This document shows positions 19,501 to 31,415 of a stretch of 64,000 nt of DNA, piece by piece. Position 1 is the stretch's first letter, and each line of letters begins with the position of its first letter. Made by a program: the position numbers and the translations under genes. A model generated the notes under the pieces. It worked only from the letters and a program-made list of their open reading frames with translations. It was not told the DNA's origin and made no database searches. The stretch comes from Halicephalobus mephisto (taxonomy: Eukaryota > Nematoda > Chromadorea > Rhabditida > Panagrolaimidae): the NCBI GenBank assembly GCA_009193035.1, contig SWDT01000012.1, positions 124,001 through 188,000 on the forward strand. Direction: 5' to 3'.

Positions 19501-22500
19501 TTATTTAAAATTTTAATGTTTTTATGACCGTAATCTCCTACAGCGAAAATTTTTCTTAATTTTTTTTTTAAATTGAAATTTCTTAATTTTTTTTTAAATT
19601 GAAATTTCTTAATTTTTTTTTAAATTGAAATTTCTTAATTTTTTAGAATAAATTTTTTCATTTTAATTTTCGCTCTAAGATCAAGGATTAATTCAAGTTC
19701 ATCCTCTTGAACTTCACACCTTGAGGCAATATCCAATATTTCGATTTATAATCGCTATTTATGATTCATTATTGCCCTAATTTGAACTTTCTCTAAAAAT
19801 CCGTAAAATCGAAGCAATTTGTGCTCGTCCAAACGGAACAACCATTTTTATTCCAAAAATTGACTGACCAAAAATATTAAAACAAGGTTATTTGTCCTGA
19901 ATTATTCAAAAACAGGATTTAAAATTAATTATCCATTTTATTTATCTTTAAATTTTTTGAATATTTTGCACCTCTTCCGTAAAGATGAGGATTCTAAGTT
20001 TCGGGTCATCATCAGCTCATCCTCTTATCGGACAAAAGGACTTTTTTCATTTAAGAAGATTAACGATTTTAAATATTTTTGAAATAGACCAAAAAAATTA
20101 AATCTGACCCGATAATGACTCTTGAACTCTTTTTTGTTTTCTTTTGAATGAAATTCAATCCGATTCGGACCTCTCAAAACTGTTTCTTCAAATTTTTCGC
20201 GACATCCAAATTTTGAACTCGATCCGGCCGAGATTTAAAAAATTCTGTCAATGTTTTACAAAAAAAATAAGAAATCCTGTTTCCTCGTCTAAAGCTGGAT
20301 GAAAAGGAAATTTTTTTGAAATGGATCCAAATTCGGATTTTGGAAGACAGTTCCATTGTTTCGTCTTAATCATAGTTCTTCTTTGACGTGAAAAAACAAA
20401 TTTTGAAACAGATCTAGCTAGAAACGGTCTTAAAAAAGTCAGTTTTGTGGAAGAATTTAAAATTCTGGAAAAGTGATATTTTTGGTAATTTATGAAATTC
20501 GAATTTTATGGAAAATTTAGAAATTTTAGAATTTCAGAATTTTGTGAAAATTTCGAAATTTTAGAATTTCAGAATTTTGTGAAAATTTCGAAATTTTAGA
20601 ATTTCAGAATTTTGTGAAAATTTCGAAATTTTAGAATTTCAGAATTTTGTGAAAATTTCGAAATTTTAGGATTTTGTAAAAACTTCTGGAATTTTTAGAA
20701 GTCATTGGAAATTTTCAAAATTGTAACATTTTTTAAAATTTTATGAAAAATTTTAAGAACCTTGTGGAGACTTCTGTAAAATTTGAGAATTTTCTGCAAA
20801 TTCTTCAAAACTAAATTTTTGTTGAATCTTTTGGAACTTTTTAGAATCCTATGAAAATCCACTATATCTCCTAGAAGCTTCAAAAATCAGTTAATCCGGA
20901 AGATTGAAAAGTTTAAAAAAGTTCAAAAATAGGACTTTTTATAAAGTTCAGTAAAAAATTGGAACTATCTAAAGTCAAAAATTTTGAAATTTCTAAAAAT
21001 TCGTGTTGAAACAACCTCGTAATAAATTAATTTTTTACAATAATTCTATTTTTAAACAAAAAACAACTGTCCCAAATTTTTTTCGTGAATAATTTCAAAA
21101 TTTAAAATAATTTTTGATCGATAAATTTGGATTTAAAGTAATTTTTGATCGATAAATTTGAATTTAAAGTAATTTTTGATCGATATATTTGAATTTAAAA
21201 TAGTTTTTGATCGATAATTTTGGATTTAAAATAGTTTTTGATCGATAAATTTGGATTTAAAATAATTTTTGATCGATATATTTGGATTTAAAATAATTTT
21301 TGATCGATAATTTTGGATTTTCAGATGGTGAAGCAATTATGTCATCGATGCAACAAACCCGTTTACCCCACCGATAAAATTGGACCCCTGAAGGACTCTA
21401 CTTTTTTCCACAATGGATGTTTCAAATGTTACATTTGCGGAACAAGATTGGCCTTGAAGACGTATTTCAACAACAGAAACGACATCGATGACAAAGTGAG
21501 TGGTTTCAGAAAATATGAAGTTCATTTTGTAGAAATATCGAGGGAATTAACAATTTTTTGATTATTAGAATTCCGAAAGTTTTTAGAATTTTCTAGAATC
21601 TAGTAAGAAATTCTGAAACATAAATTTTCGGAATATTCTACTATTTTGAAGAAATTTTTAGAAGTTTTCAGAATCTCTTGGATGTTTCTAGAATCTTCTA
21701 GAGTTTCGTAGAAGTTTCTGGAGTCTTCCAGAATCTCATAAAGTTCTAGAATCTTTTGGAACTTTCTAGAATTCTCCAGAATTTAATAAGAGATTCTAAA
21801 ACCTTATAAAGTCCCATGGAAGTTTCTAGAACCTTCCAGAATCTCATATAAAGTTCTAGAATCTTTTGGAACTTTCTAGAATTCTCCAGAATTTAATAAG
21901 AGATTCTAAAACCTTATAAAATCTCATGGAAGTTTCTAGAATCTTCCAGAATCTCATATAAACTTCTAGAATCTTCCAGAATCCAACAAAATCACAAATC
22001 AATATATGAAATCCAAAATTCTTCAACCTTATAAAAAATCCTAAATTTTTACATTGAATTAGTTGCACATTTTTTATTTTATATTGTGATTTCATTGATT
22101 CTAATTCCAGGAAGTGTACTGTAATAACCATGTCCCGAATCCTAATCCTCACGATTCGCTTGTTGTGAAGTCCAGCAATGGAAATTCTATCAACAAAAAT
22201 GCAAATTCCCCAGCGGCGAAATATCCTAGAGATGCCGGATTATCGGATATGAAAATTGCTCATGCCATTAAAGCCACTCAAGTCGCGAAACCTTATCCGA
22301 AAATCCACCATGCTGGGGCGAAGTACATTGTGGATTACGATACTCAGACAAGACTGGAGTTGGTGCATCGTCAAACCGAAGATAATCTTTACAAAAGTTT
22401 CGACGAAGCCAGACAACGAGAAATGAATGAATTCGAACAAGAAACAAAAGAAGAATGGGAAAAAGCCTTGGCTGATTTCGCAAGAAAATTCGAAAAAGGT

Positions 22501-24379
22501 CAAGCGAACAAAAATCACAAAGATGAACTTATTCGTCAATTAACAATCAAAAGAGAGAAAAAATTAGAAACAATAACAAGCAAAAGAAAAGAACGAGAAC
22601 GACTCCAAACAGCGGAACTTGTGGATAAACAAGCGAAAGAAATGCTGGATTTATTCAAACAAGCAAGAATCGATCGGGATTATAATGAATATGAACATGA
22701 AGAACAACGAACCCCGAGTTACCCCACTACTCCTCCACCTCCACTTCCTCCGAGTTGTTCCAAAAGACATATCTATTCAGATCCTTCTGTATTCGAGCAG
22801 ATCGACCAAGTTGCCATCAGTGTTGCTCAATCAGAAGTCTCAACTTTCACGGACTTGATCAGAACCCTCACTGCTGGAGCTAGAAGCGATGTAGACAAGG
22901 CCAGAGCGATTTACAGATGGATCACCATCAAAAATCTCAATGTGATGGTTTTTGACAACGATTTGGACAGCAACACTCCGATGGGACTTCTTCGAGGAAT
23001 CAAATACGGAACCGAAAGTTACCACGTGTTGTTCAAGAGACTTTGTGCTTATGCTGGACTCCATTGTGTCGTCATCAAGGGATACAGCAAATCCGCTGGA
23101 TATCAGCCTGGATACAAGTTTGATGATTACAGATTCAGGAATACCTGGAACGCTGTCTACTTGGACGGATCCTGGAGAAACATCCAATGCAACTGGGGCA
23201 GCAGACATTTGTGTAATTCTTCCGTAAGTTTTAACCTGAGGCTTGGAATCACTTCCATATATTAATTAATACTTTAGAATGGAAAAGAATCGTCCAGAAT
23301 CAATTCCAAGGAAGGAAACCTCAGATACGAATACGACGACCATTACTTCATGACAGATCCGGAAGAATTCATCTACGAATTTTTCCCTCACGATCCGGAG
23401 TGGCAACTTCTACCTCGTCCTATCTCTTTGAAGCAATTTGAAAGTTTGCCGTTCGTGAGATCCATCTTCTTCAGATATGGACTACGGTTTGCGGATCCGA
23501 ACATCTCTGCCGTGATCAACGCAGATCGAACAGGAGCAGCTTCGATTTCGATTTCTATGCCTCCAGATGCCGTCGACAACCTCATCTTCCACTACAATCT
23601 CAGATTCTACGAAGGCGATGAAACAGAAGTCAATGGAATGAATTTGAAGAGATTTGTGATGCAGTCCATGATTGGAGACGCGGTTGTTTTCAGAGTCCAT
23701 GCTCCTTGTACTAGACCATTATTACTGGATATCTTTGCAAATGCAGTTAGTCCAGATCACTATCTTACTGGACAACCGATCAAATTCAAAAGTATTTGTA
23801 AATTTAAGGTAACTTTTCAAATTCTTACAAATTTCATATATGAAAGTTTTAGTTTTTATAAAGTTCATATATGAACATTTTAGTTTTTATAAAGTTCATA
23901 TATGAAAGTTTTAGTTTTAGAAATTTCATGTGTAAAATTCCTCAATTTTTATAAAATTCATATTTGAAACTTTTTAGATCATTTGCGAAAATCTCAACGT
24001 CATCATGGTCCCACTTCCGGAATGTGCCTCTGGCGAATGGGGTCCAGCAAAGGCTTTCAGACTTTTTGGACTTCTGCCGTTAACCCATGAGGAAGCAATA
24101 ATCAACTGCGATCAATATTGCGAAATCCGATTCAGAATGCTGAAACCACTTGTGGATTTCGTCGCTTCTCTGCACAAGAACCGAACAGATGATCGTTATC
24201 TCCACAAATGCTGTCATACAAGCATCAGAGGAGATGAAGTAATTATAAAAATAGAATTTCCAGATGAAGGCCAATATGGACTCGATATATACACCAGGGA
24301 CGGGACTCAACTCCCCGTCAACGGAAAACAGCTCCTCACCCACTGCTGCAAATATCTCATCAACGCCAGAGTCGATTAA
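16583..24379 (+). CDS. ltd-1: LIM and transglutaminase-like domain protein (LTD-1/KY type)
   Basis: Cytoskeletal protein of the kyphoscoliosis-peptidase (KY) group. Five exons, 16583-16657, 21325-21495, 22111-23223, 23278-23808 and 23978-24379, all phase 0, give 763 residues. A LIM domain (about residues 30-90) shows CHRCNKPVYP, then FHNGCFKCYICG, then VYCNNH, i.e. the full set of zinc ligands. A charged coiled-coil-like stretch (about 150-230) and a proline-rich linker (TTPPPPLPPS) follow. The transglutaminase-like core is at about 340-450 (KARAIYRWI, FKRLCAYAGLHCVVIKGYSK, TWNAVYLDGSW), and KY-type C-terminal regions complete it. The core lacks the usual catalytic residues: GTESYHVLF where a Cys is expected, NTWNAV for HxWN, and IQCNWG for the Asp position. 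It is probably a structural pseudoenzyme. Intron 1 is 4.7 kb. Exon 2 itself starts with ATG right after an acceptor, so a shorter form starting at 21325 is plausible. Confidence 0.93.
16664..16826. repeat. A/T tandem repeat in ltd-1 intron 1
   Basis: Irregular copies of AAATATTTTAAAATTATTA, starting directly after the exon 1 donor. Low-complexity. Confidence 0.7.
17114..17345. repeat. ~48-bp minisatellite, five copies
   Basis: Units start at (A/G)GAACAGAA or GAGCAGAA near 17120, 17169, 17216, 17264 and 17310 and continue through CAAAAGTTTCGAAATTATTT and AAAAATAACCTTTG. The last copies have ACGCC in place of AAATC, so variants are grouped. Confidence 0.85.
18241..18497. repeat. ~62-bp repeat with alternating variants
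   Basis: Four units built around TATCAATTTTTAATTTT. Variant A continues CGTTGCGAAAAATAAATTTT and variant B continues TATTCTTAGAAATAAATTTT, in the order A-B-A-B. This is a two-unit higher-order repeat, meaning the pair was duplicated together. Confidence 0.8.
19185..19290. repeat. AAAATTAAA low-complexity tract
   Basis: Repeated TAAATTTTAAAATAAAAAAT units within ltd-1 intron 1. Confidence 0.7.
19550..19646. repeat. ~26-bp minisatellite, about four copies
   Basis: Copies of TTCTTAATTTTTTTT followed by AAATTGAAATT, differing mainly in T-run length. Confidence 0.8.
20520..20675. repeat. 35-bp minisatellite, about four copies
   Basis: The unit reads GAAATTTTAGAATTTCAGAA then TTTTGTGAAAATTTC; copies are almost identical, indicating recent expansion. 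Confidence 0.88.
21116..21324. repeat. 31-bp ATCGAT array ending at the ltd-1 exon 2 acceptor
   Basis: Seven GATCGATA sites at 21116, 21147, 21178, 21209, 21240, 21271 and 21302, exactly 31 bp apart each time, separated by ATTTGGATTTAAAATAATTTT-like spacers. The last unit runs into TTTTGGATTTTCAG, the acceptor for exon 2 at 21325. The period is about three DNA helical turns, so the palindromic ATCGAT cores all face the same side of the helix. Confidence 0.92.
21575..21990. repeat. TTCTAGAA-rich, heat-shock-element-like array in ltd-1 intron 2
   Basis: TTCTAGAA starts at 21591, 21686, 21744, 21764, 21824, 21854, 21874, 21934 and 21964. From 21744 on, all starts are multiples of 10 bp apart, within a 110-bp unit present about twice. 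Several stretches read TTCTAGAATCTTCCAGAA, which is TTCnnGAAnnTTCnnGAA, the contiguous alternating pattern bound by heat-shock factor. Confidence 0.8.
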
Positions 24380-25337
24380 ATACAATTTAATTTCGAAATT
24401 TGAGAAATCTCTAATGTCCCGTTGTCTGTATTTATTTCTACAGCTACTTTGCGTTTAATCCGCCTCTGTAAAAAGTATTCAGGCCCTTTTACAAATAGCT
24501 TTGAGCTGTTTTCGAAAAAAGATACTATTCTTCCATAATAAATAAAAAAGTACTAAATATCGTGCTAAATGGATCAAAATAATTCGTTTTTAAATTGAAA
24601 TAAATTTTTCGAATTTTATTATTGTCAGAATCATATCATCAGAAGTTTAGTCCATATATGAATAATTTTAAAATTACTTAATACTTAATTATGGTTAAAG
24701 TTTTTATTATTAGACCGTTATCCTGAAATTTCTCGGATTTTCCTACGACTAAAACTTCATCATTGGAAGTTTGGTTCATATATAAAAACTGAAAAATTAC
24801 TTCAAAATTACTTAATACTTAATTATGGTCAAAGTTTTTATTATTAGACCGTTATCCTGAAATTTCTCAAAGATTCTTCCACTATTAAAACTTCATCATT
24901 GAAGATTTTCCATATATAAGTAATTTTAAAAATCACCTAAAATTAACACTCGACTATGACCAAATTCTTCATTATCGAAATACTCTGCTTCAAAATTCCC
25001 CCAAATACCAGCCTTTCAATCACTAACCTCTATTAATCTAAACTTACCTAAAATTTCATCCGTATTCTTTATATATCCAAAAATCTCCAAAAAAACACAA
25101 TTTATTCTTTCATGACAAGACTAGTGTTGAGGTCTGTAAAAAGTCGACATCAAAATCAAACTTACAGTATGCTTCCAACATTAAAAAAATTAACCGATAT
25201 TTTCATATTTACATTTATAAAAACTCCAAAACCAAACCTACAGTCTACTGCCAGCAGATTGGACTATTTAATTTCTGCGCAAAAATTCAATTTCAATTTC
25301 AACCACTTTACAGACCTCTAACAAAACACATTCATCC
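24380..25337. other. Intergenic between ltd-1 and the convergent phospholipase
   Basis: Two 3' ends face each other here. It contains the ~134-bp tandem repeat at 24632-24985. A 12-bp inverted repeat (GAGGTCTGTAAA near 25130, TTTACAGACCTC near 25308) frames about 190 bp. No gene is supported; the plus-strand frame at 25112-25321 lacks coding character. Confidence 0.5.
24632..24985. repeat. ~134-bp tandem repeat, two and a half copies
   Basis: Repeated blocks: ACTTAATACTTAATTATGGT, AAAGTTTTTATTATTAGACC and GTTATCCTGAAATTTCTC (the GACCGTTA block at 24713 and 24847). A third copy from about 24900 is shorter and diverged. Confidence 0.85.
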
Positions 25338-27753
25338 CTACATTTGATACATTCCCCAATGGGCTTTCCATTCAAACAACGTTCTTTCAACATTCTTCAA
25401 AATTGACGGTTTTTCAATCAATCTCTTCGCAGCCAGAGCAATCTTCAATCTGTTCCTTCTCACATACAGCAACGAATCCCTTCTCATCTGCAACAACTTA
25501 TCCGGATCTATTTCATCCAATGTATATGGAAAACTCATATATGGATTCAATCTAAAATAACATTCATGCGGCAACAAATCACTCATCGCCAAATGCACTA
25601 ATTCTGTATCCGTCGCTGAATCCACAATTTTCGAAAGTTTGTCTTGAATCCTTGTCGACGTTTTCGTCGAAGATAACTCCAATTCCGCTACAGATCTACC
25701 ATTTCCAACCGAAACCACACAATGTATATCTTCATTCGGCCATATTTGTCTAGCTTCATGTATACCTATAGCTGTTGGATTGTTCGCCAACACACCTCCA
25801 TCTTGATGGACAACTGTTTCAAGGGGTACTTCTGCGAAATATCCAGGAGCTGCAGATGAACATTGTACAGCTTCATAAAGATGAAATTTCGTTCCACCTC
25901 TAAAATGTGAATCTCTTCCTGCAGGTAATTCATAACTTCTAAAAATAAATGGTTGAAGTTGTGGAGCATTTACGATACTAGAAATAATTGCCAATTTAGG
26001 ACAATCTGGTGATCTCGCTGTTTGAATAACCATCGAATCTTCTCCGAGAACTTTTTTCAATATTTCTACCCATTTCTTCGAATTATAATATGAATGACTA
26101 AGTAGTAATCCACTCACACCAGATAATCTTCCTTGATTAAAAAGCTGTCGAGAAATCTCCATGTAGATACTTTTGCATTCATCTACTGATTTTCTTTTTG
26201 CTCCCAGAAGTGTCGCCAGAATACCTCCAGTACTTACACCGACAATTATGTCGAATAATTCACAAATCTAAAGCCATACAATCACAAAAATTAGAAATCA
26301 TTTTTTACAAAACTTTTTCAACAAAAATTTATATTTCTAGAACCTACAGTAATCTGTGATAATTCAGATTTTAAATGATAATCATTTCATAATCACTTAA
26401 ATTTTATAAAAATCACAATTTTTCTACAAAACTTTTTCAACAAAAATTTGTTTTCAGAATCTACAGTAATCTACATTAGAATTTTTATTTTTTAACGATT
26501 TCGCATTTCCCAAAACTATATTTCACCTAAATTTATAAACTTCTAAATTAAAGTCATCGAAATTACAAAATCCTCTATCCATTTTCCAGAACTAATAACT
26601 ATATAAAAATATTAATAAATATTTAATTTTTTAAATCCAAAATTCTATCAAAAAATCTTTAAAAAACATACTTTTTTATTTCCTGCTTGTTTTTCAAGTT
26701 CATCTAAGACCTCCAAACCCAGAATTCCTCTTGTTCCTCCTCCATCAATTGCCAAAACTCTTATTCCTTTTCCCTTCGGTGGTTGACTGTAGCCACACAA
26801 AGCCAAACATTGCATCGCTTCTTCTTTCAAAAAACTATCAGGAGCAGTTTCAACCATTTTCAACAATGTCGGAATTAATTTTTTATTTTTCTGTACTGCT
26901 ACTAATCTACTTGCAGGAAACTCCATCAAATGTCTTGATAATTCCCCTACTCTTAAAATTCTCGAACTTGTAGATTCTGCTGCCAACAATTTCATCACCA
27001 ATGTATTAGTTCTATTTGCCACTTCTTCTCTTGATAATTTTTTAACAATAACTTGAGCAATTCTATCTGGAGCTTGTGGCGGAGTTACCGTAACGGGTGT
27101 TTCGTCTTTCGTCGACGTTGATCCAACCCAAAGAGATGAAATAACACCAGAAAGATATCCCAAATAAGACGGCTGAGCAACTAACTTTGTCGTTTCATCA
27201 GGACCAGGTTCAGAAGGTTTCGTTTCATTTTTGGCCTCAGGCACATTTGACAAGTAAGTACCGTCTAAAATCACAAAATAACATACTGTTGTAAAAATCA
27301 AAAATAAACTTTTTTACGAAATTGTTCGAACGAGATTTTAGAAACTACAGTAACCTACGTGACAGTTTTGGCTTTACATAGTGATTATTTCGTAATCTTG
27401 CACGACTTCACAATCACTTTTCTAGAACTATATCCTACCTAGACCTAAAAGCTTCTAAATTCGAACATGTACAGTATACATCCTTCTGTTCATTCTCAAC
27501 GACTAATAATTAAATAAGAAGTATTAAAAATCCACCGAAAATTAATTATTCTTATTTTAAAAAATAAAAACAAACCAGTTTTAATGTCTTTTTTATCATT
27601 TACAGTACATTCTGAAGAAGTTGCAGTTTCTTGATTCTCATTGCTGGATCCATCTTTAATCGTCGATAAAACTCTTGAAAAATTCGAGACAACATTCAAT
27701 TTTCTATATGTACATAAAGGGATTCTTGATGACATGCCACCGTAATTACGCAA
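25338..27753 (-). CDS. Patatin-like phospholipase (iPLA2-gamma/PNPLA8 type)
   Basis: Calcium-independent phospholipase A2 of the PNPLA8 group, usually mitochondrial or peroxisomal, releasing fatty acids from phospholipids. Exons 27753-27576, 27264-26672 and 26267-25338 join in frame to 566 residues. The N-terminus is Arg/Lys/Ser-rich without acids at first (MSSRIPLCTYRKLNVVSNFS), consistent with a mitochondrial presequence. A helical repeat-like region precedes the catalytic domain. Patatin motifs are complete: AIDGGGTRGILG oxyanion loop (about residue 235), GVSTGG with the nucleophile Ser (about 268), SSAAPGYF, and DGGVLANNPT carrying the catalytic Asp (about 413). It is the last of three minus-strand genes after tpi-1 and cyn-16, 360 bp behind cyn-16. 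C. elegans D1054.1 is a relative I recall. Introns 1 and 2 are about 300-400 bp. Confidence 0.92.
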
Positions 27754-28113
27754 TTAGCATCAGAATCTAAAACTATTCGAAAATAAAATTAAAAAACAAT
27801 TATAGATAAACTTTGGTTATTAACCATTAATTTTAAAAATAACATCTCATACTAATTTCAGTTAACAAAACCCATTCAGAGCCGTTTTATGTAAATTTGT
27901 ACATTTCTAGTACAAAATTCAGATGTTTTTAAACTCTAACAAGCACTTTGAATACAATAATCAGACCTGTAAATTCTGCATCTGAAAGTAAAATTAATAT
28001 TGGTCTTCAGAATCTACAGATCCGACTATCGTATTCTAGATATTTCTCAACGTTTAAAAACATCTAAGTTTCGGTACTAAAAAGTGTATAAAGATACACA
28101 TAATAATTAATGT

Positions 28114-29656
28114 TCAAGTAAAATCCATCGCTCCTTCTCTTCTTCTTTGGGCAATCTTGTTCCTCGGGTCTCCAATCGGATACCATTCTTCGTCATCTTC
28201 TCTTCTGTTAGCATCTTTAGCCTTCGTCACTCCTGAAGTGTCTTCCGGAGCGATAAATTTATGTTTCATCCATTCATCTCCAGTCATATCTTCTGCATCT
28301 TCTTGAAGTTTTCCTTGATCCTCCGAAGTTGACAGAATAACTTCTTCCATTTTCGGTTTATCACTCATGTCTACTTTTTGATCCCTCATCACCCCTTGGA
28401 CACTCGATCTTGATAATCTTGTTTTCATCAAGTCCAGCAGTGCCATAGTTTGGACTTCTCTGTTGGGATCTGCCTGTTTCACAATTCCATGAGATCCTTT
28501 TTTGAATTTTAGTTTCATTTTCCTGTATTCCATCATAGTCGGAGTTTCTTCTTCTTCTTCAATTTTTGTATTCTTCGATCCCCTGAGGGATTTAGCTAAC
28601 GACTTCGTTATTTCCGCATATTGAGCCGCTAATTTCTCTCTAAAAACCAAATATTTAAAAACCCCAAAATAAAAAACATACTTTTCTTCGTCAATTTTTC
28701 TTTTTTTCTCTTCAATTAACGCCGATTCAACGTCATCTTCGTCTTTTGAAGATTCTTCTGTTTTTCTTTTTCCAATTTTCAACTTTTCTCTAATCCTGTT
28801 TAATCTCGCTTCTCGTTCTTGTTCTGTTTCTTCTTCTTCATCTTCTTCCTTCCGATACGTTGAGAGTTCTTCTGGATTAACTGCTGTCTGTTTACTCAAT
28901 TTAGCATCGTCCAAAACATCGTGGGCACTTTTTCCTTTTTTTGACAATTTCTAAAATTACAGTTATTAAAATTTTAAAACAAATTTTTACTTTATTAATC
29001 GAGGTTAATTCTTGTTCATCTTCTTCTGCTTCGTCACCAAAACTCAACAAAGCTGTATTTTTTTTCACTTCTTTTCGTTCTTTTTTCTCTTTTTTTTCTT
29101 TTTTTTCTGTTTTTCTGGACTTCATATCCCTAGGAATTATATCATTGAAGGGATTATCCAAAATCTTCGTCGAGATGATTCTTTGTTCAGGAACAGGTCT
29201 GTCATTTTTATCCACATCATGTTCGTTGAATCTCATTAAGTTAAAAATCGTATTTCCGGTCACTTTTCCGAACAACGTATGTTTTTTGTTTAACTCCAAA
29301 GTCGGGCCGAGAGTAAAAAAGAACTGAGATCCACAATTATCCTTCTCTCCAGCACATCCAAGAAGTCCCCGTCTGTTAAACTGTAATCTTTGATGAATCT
29401 CCGACTTGAATGGTTCTCCATATATCGAGTCATTGGCTTCTCCTGTGCCTGTCGGATCCCCTCCTTGAACCATAAAGTCCTTCTGGAGTCGATGGAAGAC
29501 AGTATTGTCGTAGAATCCTTCCATGCAGAGCTGGACAAAGTTCCTACAAGCCAAAGGACATTCCTTCGCCCAGAGTTCCACATCCACATCGCCAAGAGTC
29601 GTCTTCAACAATACTTTTCCCGACGTCCGGGGTTCGTTAATGTACATCGAACTCAT
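28114..29656 (-). CDS. cyn-16: Spliceosome-associated cyclophilin CWC27
   Basis: Peptidyl-prolyl isomerase-like protein of the activated spliceosome (CWC27/SDCCAG10; C. elegans CYN-16). Exons 29656-28991, 28950-28682 and 28639-28114 give 486 residues; introns are 40 and 42 bp. The cyclophilin domain fills residues 10-170: ACRNFVQLCMEGFYDNTVFH, VQGGDPTGTGEAN, GCAGEKDNCGSQFFFTLGP and LNKKHTLFGKV. Active-site positions partly differ from classical cyclophilin (FHRLQKDFMVQGGD keeps the FHR), and the CWC27 group is known for weak or no isomerase activity. After it comes a long charged tail with Lys/Glu repeats and the conserved C-terminal GDEWMKHKF segment. It begins 192 bp after the tpi-1 stop on the same strand, so co-transcription is likely. 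Confidence 0.95.
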
Positions 29657-29848
29657 TCTGGAACCTACTAAACTTCAATCAAAATTCTCTCAAATATTTC
29701 AAAGAAATTCAACTTTAGAAATTCCTGAAATCTCAAATTACTAATTTATCTACAAAGCACCTCCGACTAAATCAGAGAAATAAGCCATTGTGACATAATA
29801 AATATCTCAAATATCCTACAGTTGAACCGGGTAAATATAGCTTCAGCT

Positions 29849-30642
<794 letters not shown>

Positions 30643-31415
30643 GATTATCTAAAACACTGTTTAAGTAAAATAAAGCCCATCAAACCGTGACAAACTCCAC
30701 ATTGCACAAATGTAAGAAAACTCGAGAGTGATTTAAGAACGAAAAAGACAATAAACAGCAAGTTTTGAAAAAAACGGGGACGAAAAAACATGTTTTTTGA
30801 ACGAAAGCGAATACGTGAGAATGGCAAGTTGAGTTAAACTGGTCACAAAATCTTTCGCGCCAGGAAATAGTGCCGAGATTTGTCAAATGCCAGGTTTTCT
30901 TTTGTACTAATGACAAATGAATGATGTTCATTATGAAATACCGGCTTTTCCAAAAGAGAACAAGAGAGAGTCAGACTTCGCTTTTTTGAAATAGTTTAGA
31001 CGGATCTCAACGACATTTCGAAATCCACTAAATTACCTTTGTTTTCTTTATATTTTTTGTTTTCTTAAATTTTATCCAATAGGATTTCAGAATTATTGTT
31101 TGCGAACACAGAAATGGATAGATAACGTCCATGTTGATTATTTTTCAGCTTCTGGTCTTGTCGCGCAATCTCCCTGATTGGTGCTTGCAGTCTGCTCCTT
31201 CCGTGGTTCCTCGTTGGAGGTGTTCATTCGTGTGTTCCCTATCTCATTGGATCTCCACGTTCCCAAGTTATTATTGCAATTATCTTCGGGTTTCCCACTT
31301 TTGTACCTATTTTTTATCTGTAGGCCTTATTATCAAATTGATTTTTGTCAACGTGGAAGTTGCATCTTTTATGGAAGCAATAATTCTTTATTTTAGGACT
31401 TGCTCTTGATTCGAG
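30643..31415. promoter_or_regulatory. Divergent promoter region, tpi-1 / tsn-1
   Basis: 773 bp between the two start codons. It includes a TTTATTTTAG acceptor ending at about 31395, 20 bp before the tsn-1 ATG, likely for trans-splicing. No protein-coding signal; the open frames seen here (31131-31409 and 31178-31396) are not conserved in character. Confidence 0.55.

Noticed and set aside
21116..21324. Regular 31-bp repeats resembling a CRISPR array
   Set aside because: Eukaryotic intron; the spacers are the same sequence in each unit, so this is a plain tandem repeat.
25112..25321. Plus-strand frame of 69 codons
   Set aside because: AT-driven, within a repeat-rich convergent intergenic region, no homologue recognised.
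31131..31409. Cys/Phe/Leu-rich frame just upstream of tsn-1
   Set aside because: Terminates before the tsn-1 ATG and overlaps the presumed trans-splice acceptor; best read as promoter and outron.
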